Source: Theionarchaea archaeon
Lineage (GTDB): Archaea > Methanobacteriota_B > Thermococci > Methanofastidiosales > SZ-28-30
Length of the DNA: 64,000 bases
Reading direction: 5' to 3'
Assembly (NCBI GenBank): GCA_018992685.1
Contig: JACVGT010000009.1
Span: 1 to 64,000 of the forward strand
Numbering within the stretch: position 1 is the stretch's first letter; every line of letters starts with the position of its first letter. Shown here piece by piece: positions 1 through 6,947 of this stretch. The translations under genes were made by a program, and so were the position numbers. The notes under the pieces were generated by a model. The model made no database searches and was not told the DNA's origin. It saw only the letters and a list, made by a program, of their open reading frames with translations.

Positions 1-436
1 TCGCTGTCGGTTTTCTCCAACCTGGGTCTGCAGCAGGACCCAAGGGTGGGGTTGTTCGCCCATCAAAGGAGAACATGAGCTGGGTTTAGATCGTCGTGAG
101 ACAGATTGGATGCTATCTGTTGGGAGTGTCGGGTGTCTGAGGGAAAGGTAGCCCCAGTACGAAAGGAACAGGCCGCCGTGGCCTCTTGTGGATCGGTTGT
201 CTGACAAGGCACTGCCGAGTAGCTACGCCATAGTGGATAAAGGCTGAAAGCATCTAAGCCTGAAGCCACTCCTAAAAAGAGACACCCATTCTCCTGTCAT
301 ATGGTGGGGCCGGTGACGGCAACGCCGACAGGGGACGAAGGCCCCCATAAAAGATGGGGTTGATAGGCTGGGGGTGTAAGCTGCGAGCTTCGGCGAGCAG
401 TTCAGCCCACCAGTACTAATAGCCTGAGGTGCCCAG
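1..436 (+). rRNA. 23S ribosomal RNA, 3' portion (partial)
   Basis: This is the 3' part of domain V plus domain VI of large-subunit rRNA. It contains the conserved GTTCGCCCATCAAAGG and GAGCTGGGTTTAGATCGTCGTGAGAC segments (domain V) and the sarcin-ricin loop at 156-169. The gene ends near the conserved CAGTACTAATAGCC region, so the boundary at about 436 is approximate. The sarcin-ricin tetraloop reads GAAA instead of the usual GAGA. No 5S rRNA follows in the next 115 bases; a protein gene with its own promoter starts there instead. Confidence 0.96.
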
Positions 437-498
437 TTTCTGAAATAGTCGGGTCAAGCGACAGGTACAGCAACGTGTGCATGACTATCGTACGTTAC

Positions 499-507
499 AT
501 TTATAAG
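499..507 (+). promoter_or_regulatory. TATA box for the 552 gene
   Basis: An ATTTATAAG archaeal TATA element lies between the end of 23S rRNA and the winged-helix gene. Transcription would start near 529, giving a short leader with a GAGGTGA Shine-Dalgarno at 538-544. The small gene is therefore probably expressed independently of the rRNA operon. Confidence 0.6.
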
Positions 508-551
508 AACAGGCTCCTGAGAAAATATGATACTGTTGAGGTGAGAAGCAA

Positions 552-908
552 ATGGGTACAGAAATGAACTGCTTTCGGCCAATTAGGTCTCCTGAAGTCG
601 CGATCCTTGAGTTGATATTTGCAGCTGAAGAGAGAGGAGACCCTATAGACTATACAGAACTTCTAGAGAAAACAAGTGGACATATCTCTTCTACTACTGT
701 CAGTAAATCAATTGATGTTCTCTTTGATCTTGACGTACTCTCAGCTGAATGGAGAAAGGGGAAAAGAGTCTTCTGCGTTGGACATGAAGCAAAAGAGGTT
801 GCAAGAGAGGTACTTAAGGAAACCCCATCTGCTTATGCCTATTACGAGAACATTGAAATAGACAAGAATTACTATGATGAACCTCTTAATATAGACAGAA
901 ATCTATGA
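552..908 (+). CDS. small winged-helix transcription regulator-like protein
   Basis: A 118-residue protein with a winged-helix DNA-binding pattern. A helical N-terminus (SPEVAILELIFAAEERG) is followed by a recognition-like segment (SGHISSTTVSKSIDVLFDLD) and a basic wing (WRKGKRVF). The acidic Tyr/Asp-rich tail is unusual. The start is fixed by a GAGGTGA Shine-Dalgarno seven bases before the ATG and a TATA box further upstream. It is convergent with, and overlaps by 37 bp, the phosphoribosyltransferase-like gene on the other strand. It may regulate that operon or be unrelated. The fold assignment is by eye. Confidence 0.7.
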   Translation: MGTEMNCFRPIRSPEVAILELIFAAEERGDPIDYTELLEKTSGHISSTTVSKSIDVLFDLDVLSAEWRKGKRVFCVGHEAKEVAREVLKETPSAYAYYENIEIDKNYYDEPLNIDRNL

Positions 909-2239
909 TCTCTAGGAGATTCGTCTACTGAAATTACTCTTTCGTTAGCAGTCTTTTTGATTTCATTGTTTACTCTTTCTCTCAGAGGAACGTCATACTT
1001 GGACTCAATCTTATCCCAACCAGCATCGACAACTTTCAGTTGAATGTTTGATTTTTCTAGTTCGGGCACGAATTCATCTATGAAGAGTTTAAGAAATTCG
1101 AACTTGGCGTCCATGTGCCCACATTCTTGGCATGTAATCTCCTTTTCTTCAACCATCTTTCTATCAGATATCTTCTTTGTGAAAAGACGGAAATTCCGAA
1201 GGAATTTCCATCGACTCTTGTCGAAATCCCTCCTGTTTCTGAGCAAACACATTCTATCGTTCATTCCTTCTGGTTTTCTGGAAAGAGCAGCTCCAAAATC
1301 CATCACAACAGGCACCAGATAAAGAAGATTCTTGTCTAGATTCACGAACATCCGCATTTTGAAGAGCATCCTATCTTTGAGACGAATGTATGGACATGGG
1401 GGTTGCCTTTCCACATGTGTATGGGGGTATTCAACAGAAATCTTCAGCATATTCCTGTTCCAAGCATCTGTATTGACTATGAATGAACTGTCAGACAGGC
1501 TCTTAGCAATTTCCCAGAAGTCAAAAATGGACTTTGCTCCTTCGACGATGCACTCCACATAGAAATGATCTTTGTCGACTGGCATAAAAGTGCGCCCCAT
1601 ATGGCTACAAATCTGTCTGCCGTATATTGTGTTGAATTCCTCCTGATTCTTATATGTGGTTTCCGGATGGATAAGGATTGAATGCTTTGCCCATTTCCTC
1701 TTCCTGGACATTTTTTCTGTAAAATCCTCTAGTTTGCGAATACCGTTATCAGTACCTGCGATATAGTAGAACGCTCGAATATTTCTTATGTTGGTTTTTT
1801 GTATTGTTTTCAGAACATCGATTGTGTGCTGTGCAGTGCGTATACCATCGTCAAAAATCGCTACCTTCTTTCCACTGTAGTCGTAATCAAGAACATAACT
1901 GCTCTTCATTATCTTTATTTCGGGCTGTGCAAGTTCTTTATATTCGTTCATCTTTTCTCTCATTATGGTTGTACCAGTCAGGTCCACTGTCACAAGAACG
2001 TCGATTTTGTCAAGAATCGGAATGATCTGTTCTTCTATCAGCTTATTTATTGTCCTGTTGAGTTCGTCACGATCGATGCTAGCGTAAAAGTAGTCAAAGA
2101 TTGTCTTGTCTGGATTACGGCATTCAACATTTTCGAAAGCTGAAAAGACTTCATCAAGGTACTTGAGTGCTTCTTCTGTTCCCTTTCTTCTGCCTAGGTT
2201 CAACGCTATTTCGAGAATATCTTCTTTTCGACTGATCAT
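872..2239 (-). CDS. phosphoribosyltransferase-like protein, putative conflict-system enzyme
   Basis: A 455-residue protein. Residues about 75-160 have a type I phosphoribosyltransferase core: a hydrophobic strand (VLVTVDLTGTT) and then VAIFDDGIRTAQHT, which fits the PRPP-loop pattern DDxxxTxxxT with D130 and D131. A CxxC pair (CQECGH) in the C-terminal third may bind zinc. At 455 residues it is much longer than metabolic enzymes of this fold, and it shows no orotate- or purine-specific signature. It is the last gene of a three-gene operon and starts in an ATGA overlap with the gene before it. Phosphoribosyltransferase domains of this extended type are known as effectors in prokaryotic conflict systems (PRTase-CE) and in some retron operons. 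That role is inferred here from architecture only. Confidence 0.62.
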   Translation of the reverse strand: MISRKEDILEIALNLGRRKGTEEALKYLDEVFSAFENVECRNPDKTIFDYFYASIDRDELNRTINKLIEEQIIPILDKIDVLVTVDLTGTTIMREKMNEYKELAQPEIKIMKSSYVLDYDYSGKKVAIFDDGIRTAQHTIDVLKTIQKTNIRNIRAFYYIAGTDNGIRKLEDFTEKMSRKRKWAKHSILIHPETTYKNQEEFNTIYGRQICSHMGRTFMPVDKDHFYVECIVEGAKSIFDFWEIAKSLSDSSFIVNTDAWNRNMLKISVEYPHTHVERQPPCPYIRLKDRMLFKMRMFVNLDKNLLYLVPVVMDFGAALSRKPEGMNDRMCLLRNRRDFDKSRWKFLRNFRLFTKKISDRKMVEEKEITCQECGHMDAKFEFLKLFIDEFVPELEKSNIQLKVVDAGWDKIESKYDVPLRERVNNEIKKTANERVISVDESPRDHRFLSILRGSS

Positions 2240-2832
2240 AGGTCATCATTCCCTCTGTGCTGCGCGTGGTCTTCAGCTCCATCTTTGGTTCTGGAAGGAC
2301 TATTGGCTTCCCTAATGAGATTATAGATGGCGATTTCTATGTCACGATCCGATTTGAGTGGTCGGGCTTCTCTAATGAATGACGATATCCACTCTTCTTC
2401 CTTTTCTCCCACAATCCCTACTTCGAGTGACAATTTTTTCCACAGAGATTTTTCAATTAGTCTTCCCAGTAGAAAACAGGAGGATTTTATGAGTCCTGGG
2501 ATGCAATTCCTTTCTGATTTTTCATTATCTGACAGTAGTCGACACTCTCTTAGGAATACTGAATCAACCAAAATAAGATGAGGCGTAGATTCTGATCTGC
2601 AGAGTCTTTTGATTTCTTCGCTTGCATTCACTGGATCATGAATTTCCAGAAAGCGCACATCGATAGGTATTATCAAGGTGTTCTTTGGAGATCTTTTCTT
2701 AAATTCCCTAGACATTCGACTTCTCATTTCTGTGATGTCAGTCTCAAAAGGTTTCCATCTCCTGTCCCTTGAACAACTGTCCGGAGACATTACAAGAATA
2801 TAAGATCTCTCACTTGAGTAGTTGACTGTCAT
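2236..2832 (-). CDS. unknown protein, middle gene of the phosphoribosyltransferase operon
   Basis: A 198-residue soluble protein that I do not recognise. The start chosen (2832) has a strong GGAGGAG Shine-Dalgarno; longer readings upstream lack one. The first 90 residues alternate hydrophobic strands (SYILVMSP, NTLIIPIDVRFLEI, PHLILVDS) with helices, suggesting a Rossmann-like or TIR/response-regulator-like alpha/beta fold. The C-terminal half is helical and charged. It overlaps the upstream membrane-protein gene by 23 bp and the downstream gene by 4 bp (ATGA), so the three are translationally coupled. Base composition is AT-rich relative to the metabolic genes further on. Confidence 0.6.
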   Translation of the reverse strand: MTVNYSSERSYILVMSPDSCSRDRRWKPFETDITEMRSRMSREFKKRSPKNTLIIPIDVRFLEIHDPVNASEEIKRLCRSESTPHLILVDSVFLRECRLLSDNEKSERNCIPGLIKSSCFLLGRLIEKSLWKKLSLEVGIVGEKEEEWISSFIREARPLKSDRDIEIAIYNLIREANSPSRTKDGAEDHAQHRGNDDL

Positions 2833-3637
2833 TTTTTCTCCTCCAATCTTTTCCAGAGAATGTTTTGTAGAGATTTCGGACGGCAACTGTTTCTCCTATC
2901 AGAAAGTCTCGGGGTTCTTCTTCACAGCACACATATTCGACCTCGTGGTATGCTTGGTTTCTCAGGCAGTTCTTAAAAAACCTGCTAGCAATGTTCATGC
3001 TTTCAATAGCATCCTCACTCTGCAAGAATCCTTCAGCATCTTCAAAGCGTTTGTTGCTTTCAAGGCACTTCTTTGAAGACTCTAGGTTGAGCCCAAGGGC
3101 ACGTACTATTTCCTCGCTGAGTTCTTGATTACAAATAGCCTCAATATTGTGAACGAATTTCTCCATGTTGTGCTGTGTGACTGTATAATCCAGGTTAGAT
3201 TCCCTGAATATTGCAGCCTTTTCGTTGATGAATACAGACAGTATTCCCAAGGAAACTGCAGGGAAGTAATACGTTAGGATCAACATACCTGTTCTACGAC
3301 ATGTTTGCCAAAGACATGTGTTAGCACCCATGTCTACGGCTATGAGAACAAGAGGAATCACAGCAATTAGAGGAATTGAAATGAATTTGACTAGGAAAAT
3401 AACAACATCTCTCGTTTTTAAGATGTTTCCATTTATCATTCTTTGTGAAATGGTTGACTTAAATACTAAAACATCAAGAAAGAATACCCCGATGAAACCC
3501 ACGAGAAGTAATGGATTAGAAACTATGATTGAATGAATGGAATTCAAGGCATATAGCGCGGGAATTCCCACTAAGGGAGAAAAAAGAATAGAGTTCACAT
3601 ACTTCCATCTTCGAACCTTCAATGTGTATACCTCCAT
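2810..3637 (-). CDS. four-helix membrane protein, first gene of the phosphoribosyltransferase operon
   Basis: A 275-residue protein with about four transmembrane segments in its first 145 residues (for example LLVGFIGVFFLDVLVF, FISIPLIAVIPLVLIAV and LTYYFPAVSLGILSVFI). These are followed by a cytosolic helical region of about 130 residues. The reading frame is open back to 3757. The start at 3637 is preferred because a TATA box lies 24-33 bases upstream of that ATG, which makes a leaderless transcript. A membrane protein with a soluble helical tail next to a nucleotide-type enzyme is a common effector or sensor arrangement in defence operons. No specific family was recognised. Confidence 0.62.
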   Translation of the reverse strand: MEVYTLKVRRWKYVNSILFSPLVGIPALYALNSIHSIIVSNPLLLVGFIGVFFLDVLVFKSTISQRMINGNILKTRDVVIFLVKFISIPLIAVIPLVLIAVDMGANTCLWQTCRRTGMLILTYYFPAVSLGILSVFINEKAAIFRESNLDYTVTQHNMEKFVHNIEAICNQELSEEIVRALGLNLESSKKCLESNKRFEDAEGFLQSEDAIESMNIASRFFKNCLRNQAYHEVEYVCCEEEPRDFLIGETVAVRNLYKTFSGKDWRRKNDSQLLK

Positions 3638-3660
3638 CTTCTCTTGCAAGTATACTATTC

Positions 3661-3670
3661 TTATAAATTT
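3661..3670 (-). promoter_or_regulatory. TATA box of the three-gene operon
   Basis: On the minus strand this reads AAATTTATAA, centred about 28 nt before the ATG at 3637. It is the only good promoter I see for the 3637-to-872 operon and argues for leaderless initiation at that ATG. Confidence 0.55.
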
Positions 3671-3693
3671 TTCGGTTTTAGCCGTTACTTCTA

Positions 3694-3733
3694 CAAGTAA
3701 AAAATTACTGCACATTATTGTGAACTTCGCAAT
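3694..3733. repeat. 14-bp repeat element, copy 1 (AAAATTACTGCACA)
   Basis: AAAATTACTGCACA with flanking GTA and a downstream TCGCAAT recurs near 63620-63660. This copy lies 30-70 bases upstream of the TATA box of the three-gene operon. It could be a regulatory or recombination-related motif. A perfect 14-mer alone is not unexpected by chance in 64 kb; the shared downstream TCGCAAT raises interest slightly. Confidence 0.25.
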
Positions 3734-3963
3734 ATTTCTCTGATTCCGGAGAGGCATCTGTTTCGGCCTTTAGTAATCGTTTAATCTCTTTCGTCGTCTA
3801 TCATATTTGCGCGTGGCAGTGGACTTAGATTTTTACTTCACGTTCTGAAAGAAACTTAGGAATCTGGAAATTCATTTAATATTCTCCCCCAATTCTTAGG
3901 TTGTAACTTCTGAACTCAGTTTTTGTGATAGATTGTATGATTGTTCCATTTGACACTTAGATG

Positions 3964-4006
3964 GTTTAAATTTATCGATTCGGTCAAAGCATTTGGATGA
4001 TCCAAA
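3964..4006 (+). promoter_or_regulatory. orphan TATA box with palindromic start-site element
   Basis: A GTTTAAATTTA element (3964-3974) is followed about 20 bases later by the perfect inverted repeat TTTGGAT-G-ATCCAAA (3992-4006), which overlaps the expected transcription start. A purine-rich tract with a GGAGGTG motif follows near 4045, but no convincing reading frame begins there. This looks like a regulated promoter whose gene has decayed or is non-coding. Confidence 0.4.
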
Positions 4007-4200
4007 CAAAGTAGAAAGGGAGGAGGAGAAGAGGAGCACAGGAAAGGAGGTGTTAAAAGCTAAAGGCCAGGCTCTGGGGCCTCTAACCAGAAAGATATTG
4101 AAAAGAAGTGAGAGAGAAGCTAATTCTCCATATTAGGGACTCTTGCCGCAGGAAATTACAAATAGAAGGAAGATTTACCAGTATGTTACCAAGATAATAA

Positions 4201-4518
4201 GGAAGAGGACATTACAGCATTTGCACCTTCCAACGGACTGGATTGCTAGAGGGATCAGAGGACATCCTTGATGTTATACTTGACGATATCATACGGAATT
4301 TCTGTGTCGAAAACGTATCCAATAGTTTGAATCAAAGGAAGCCAAGAACGGTTAAGCGATTGGATATTGTGATTGAATCACTGCGGAATGGAGACACGAT
4401 ACATCTTCAACCATCCCGTGAAATTGCTTGCAGACTGTCAGAAAACTTTCAAGAAGGAGAAAGCACCTCCTCGAGCACAGGACGAGTTGAATCCATGAGA
4501 ACTCCTTCTTTTGTGTGA
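4201..4518 (+). pseudogene. possible degenerate histone-fold gene
   Basis: Translation from the TTG at 4243 gives 91 residues. The first half runs LDVILDDIIRNF, then RKPRTVKRLDIVIESLR. This is reminiscent of histone helix 2, loop 2 and helix 3 (compare the histone H4 pattern RKTVTAMDVVYALKR). A plausible helix 1 (LPTDWIARGI) sits just upstream in a different frame, so a frameshift would be needed. There is no good ribosome-binding site or ATG. The C-terminal 25 residues are low complexity. The region may be a remnant or a chance match. The upstream stretch 3760-4200 shows no other gene. Confidence 0.28.
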
Positions 4519-4610
4519 GCTCCTTCTTGGGTAGCCCCTACTCAGGTGATTTGAGTGGTCCTTCCACACATAATCTTTTTAAGCCGATATAAATTCTAAG
4601 CAGTGAGGAG

Positions 4611-5663
4611 ATGCTCATGCGTACCATGTATGACCATATTGAGAAAATCAGGCAACATAACCCTGAAATACGCCTGGACATTGGTCAGCCCGATCTTCCT
4701 GTGGATCAGCGAATTATTGAAGCTACAGTGGAAGCCCTGCGGGCTGGCAAAACCAGATATACCTCCGCATATGGTATCACCCAGTTGCGAGAGGCTCTGG
4801 CCGAACTTCACAACGTATCAACTGATCAGGTTCTCATCACTGTGGGAGGAAAACTACCCATCTATGCTGCCATATACCTGAGTGGGAAAGCAGCAGTCAT
4901 TCACCCTGGATGGCCCGCATATGAGGAAAATCTGGAGTTTCTCAAGAAGCCCTATACCACGATTCACGCCACTTTCGAGGACCAGTTTTGCCCCTCCTTT
5001 GAATTGCTGGACAGCACATTCGACCTCATTCTTACCAACTATCCCAACAATCCCACGGGGACCGTTCTCTCCCGGGCCAAGATGAAAGAACTGGTGGATC
5101 TGTGCAATGACCATCAGATCACGTTGCTGGCAGACGAAATCTACTCGTTCCTGGTCTATGACGACTTTGTCTCTTTCATGGAATTCGACTGTGAAGATCT
5201 CATCTACATTGGAAGTTTCTCCAAGAGTTTTTCCATGACTGGTTACAGACTGGGATACGTTGTTTCCAGTCCTCAGTGGATACGGAAACTCGAAGATTTC
5301 CAGGTGCACACTGTTACCTGTTCTGTAGAATTCGCTCAATGGGCTGCTCTCAAAGCACTGACCCTCAGAGAGGAAATCAACAGCAAGGCTCATGATATCT
5401 ACGTGAGCCGGAAAAAGGCCACAGAGAAGGCACTTGCTGGTATTGGGGTGCCTTTTGTTCCCTGTCAGGGTGCGTTCTATTTATTCCCCAAGATCCAGGT
5501 AGACAGTGAATTGTTTGGTGAAGAACTTCTCAAGGAGGGTGTTTCAGTCATTCCTGGAGTCTTCTTCGGAGACTATTCACATCACTTCAGACTTTCTCTG
5601 GTCAGCGACAGGATGGAGGAGGCAGTTAGCAGGATGGGTGCAGTCCTGGAAAGACTTACCTGA
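4611..5663 (+). CDS. PLP-dependent class I/II aminotransferase
   Basis: A 350-residue fold-type I aminotransferase of the aspartate/aromatic superfamily. Visible motifs are NYPNNPTG, the PLP-binding aspartate in LADEIYS, the Schiff-base lysine in GSFSKSFSMTGYR, and a C-terminal FRLSL region with the substrate-carboxylate arginine. It is slightly shorter than typical (380-400), mainly at the N-terminus. A GATATAAAT TATA box lies about 20-25 bases before the first ATG, and nearby ATGs at 4617 or 4626 are alternative leaderless starts. Substrate specificity cannot be read. No operon partners are adjacent on the same strand apart from the nuclease gene, which has its own promoter. Confidence 0.88.
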   Translation: MLMRTMYDHIEKIRQHNPEIRLDIGQPDLPVDQRIIEATVEALRAGKTRYTSAYGITQLREALAELHNVSTDQVLITVGGKLPIYAAIYLSGKAAVIHPGWPAYEENLEFLKKPYTTIHATFEDQFCPSFELLDSTFDLILTNYPNNPTGTVLSRAKMKELVDLCNDHQITLLADEIYSFLVYDDFVSFMEFDCEDLIYIGSFSKSFSMTGYRLGYVVSSPQWIRKLEDFQVHTVTCSVEFAQWAALKALTLREEINSKAHDIYVSRKKATEKALAGIGVPFVPCQGAFYLFPKIQVDSELFGEELLKEGVSVIPGVFFGDYSHHFRLSLVSDRMEEAVSRMGAVLERLT

Positions 5664-5798
5664 TCTCTCATTAAGGACTGGAAGAGAATCTCTAGTGGGC
5701 ACGTGGGCAGGAACCACGGGACATGTTCCATACTATGATTGTACTCTCCCCTGTGCACCACGCACAATGCATTTATAGATGGAACCCGACCGGTATCA

Positions 5799-6476
5799 AT
5801 GCATGTACTCATAGATTACCGGGAAATCACTGTCCAGTCGTTGCTCATGTCCCTGTCAGGCATGAAAACTCCGCCTGTCCACGTTGAAGTAGCTCACCTG
5901 CCTCTTGGTGACTTCTTTTTGGTTTCCAAGGACACAGGAGTGCTCATTGAACGTAAGTCCACCTCTGATTTCATTTCTTCTCTGAGGTCCAGCAGACTGT
6001 GGGATCAGTTGCTGCGCTTCATGAAAGCCTCTACCTTGCTGGGCCATCCACTGAAACAGAAATTGCTCATCGTCCATGGTACCTTTGACCGTGAACCTCC
6101 TGTGTCCTGGCCACAGATCATGGGAGCGTACATGGAAATCCTGTTTGTATATGACATTCCTCTTATTGTCTGTGAAGATGATGAAGCACTCTACCAGTGT
6201 TTGAGAATTCTGATCAAGCGGGAAGCTCAGGGGAAGAATGAGGTACTCCCTGGTTCACACTGGTTCAGAAAACACTGCTCCCCCTCGTTACCGGAAATGG
6301 ATCTCAGACGGTATGTACTGGCATCAATCCCCTCCATTGGCGATGTCCTGGCGGAGAATTTACTGGATCACTTTGGTACAATTGCGGCAGTGGCACATGC
6401 TACAGAAAAGCAGCTGCGGCGAGTAGAAGGTGTTGGCAAGAAAAAAGCCGAGAAAATCCACAGCATCTTTCACTGA
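5799..6476 (+). CDS. XPF/MUS81-type (ERCC4) structure-specific endonuclease
   Basis: A 225-residue protein. The N-terminal ERCC4 nuclease domain has the GDFFLV strand and the catalytic signature IERKSTSDF (ERKxxxD). The C-terminal helix-hairpin-helix pair (LASIPSIGDVLAENLLDHFG, then VEGVGKKKAEKIH) binds DNA. This is the short archaeal XPF layout without a helicase domain; the enzyme cuts 3'-flap or fork DNA, usually with PCNA. The frame is open from 5739, but a CATTTATAG TATA box about 26 bases before the ATG at 5799 sets the start there. No PCNA-interacting peptide is obvious at the C-terminus, which ends right after the HhH domain. Confidence 0.9.
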   Translation: MHVLIDYREITVQSLLMSLSGMKTPPVHVEVAHLPLGDFFLVSKDTGVLIERKSTSDFISSLRSSRLWDQLLRFMKASTLLGHPLKQKLLIVHGTFDREPPVSWPQIMGAYMEILFVYDIPLIVCEDDEALYQCLRILIKREAQGKNEVLPGSHWFRKHCSPSLPEMDLRRYVLASIPSIGDVLAENLLDHFGTIAAVAHATEKQLRRVEGVGKKKAEKIHSIFH

Positions 6477-6513
6477 CCATAACTTTTCCCTGGCAAAACA
6501 GTCGTATCTACGC

Positions 6514-6900
6514 TCATTCTTCCTTGAATTCTGCGGGCTTGCAGATATCACAGCCCTCAAGCGTCACCATGTCTTGATGGATCTGACAGAAGGCCTCAGA
6601 CTCACGCATCTTTGTACACAACCTGCACACTGAATGAAGAACGGCAGCCCTGGGCATGTGATTCATAGCTATCTTTTCTGCAATCCCTTTTACTGCTTCA
6701 TCAAATCCTTCTATTACTGTAAATCTGTCTTCTTTCGCTCTCTCCACGTGCAGATACTGACTCACAGAGGCCTGCGTGATCCCCACAGCTTCTGCAATAT
6801 CTGTCTGTTTCATGTGATAGGTCTCAGACAGTTCTCTGACGATAGCAGCTCGTAAGGATGGGAGAAGCTCCTTCACTGCCAGTTCACAGGGAGGCTTCAT
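6514..6900 (-). CDS. COG2522-type HTH regulator with cysteine cluster, candidate NAD-synthesis regulator
   Basis: A 128-residue protein. A helix-turn-helix (MKQTDIAEAVGITQASVSQYL) is followed by a C-terminal cysteine-rich segment: VCRLC, then C and H, then CDIC. The cysteines could bind a metal or Fe-S cluster. It is closely similar in layout to the N-terminal 125 residues of the ThiR-like protein encoded at 10676-11485 (both begin M-x-PPC). It is divergent from nadA, with only 47 bases between the two start codons and a shared palindromic TATA box, which suggests that it controls nadA and itself. The ligand is unknown; a role in sensing Fe-S status or NAD precursors is inference. Confidence 0.78.
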   Translation of the reverse strand: MKPPCELAVKELLPSLRAAIVRELSETYHMKQTDIAEAVGITQASVSQYLHVERAKEDRFTVIEGFDEAVKGIAEKIAMNHMPRAAVLHSVCRLCTKMRESEAFCQIHQDMVTLEGCDICKPAEFKEE

Positions 6901-6918
6901 ATCTCTAATTCGGAAATG

Positions 6919-6930
6919 CTTATATATAAG
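6919..6930. promoter_or_regulatory. palindromic bidirectional TATA box between regulator and nadA
   Basis: CTTATATATAAG is a perfect 12-bp palindrome. Its centre is about 24 bases from the ATG of the regulator on the minus strand and about 24 bases from the ATG of nadA on the plus strand. One element can therefore place TBP for two leaderless transcripts in opposite directions. Confidence 0.65.
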
Positions 6931-6945
6931 TATAACGGTGTTATA
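6931..6945. promoter_or_regulatory. candidate operator, TATAAC-GGT-GTTATA
   Basis: A perfect 6+3+6 inverted repeat directly abuts the TATA palindrome and covers the expected nadA transcription start. It is the kind of site a dimeric helix-turn-helix protein would bind. The divergent COG2522 regulator is the obvious candidate. A related 15-mer occurs at 11486-11500 in front of the paralogous regulator. Confidence 0.5.
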
Positions 6946-6947
6946 TC

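Noticed and set aside
2810..3757. Start of the membrane protein at 3757
   Set aside because: The first 40 codons would include the promoter (TATA at 3661-3670). The leaderless ATG at 3637 fits better.
4010..4200. RNase P or SRP RNA gene in the purine-rich stretch
   Set aside because: I could not find the conserved core motifs of either RNA. The region has no stable long helices by eye.
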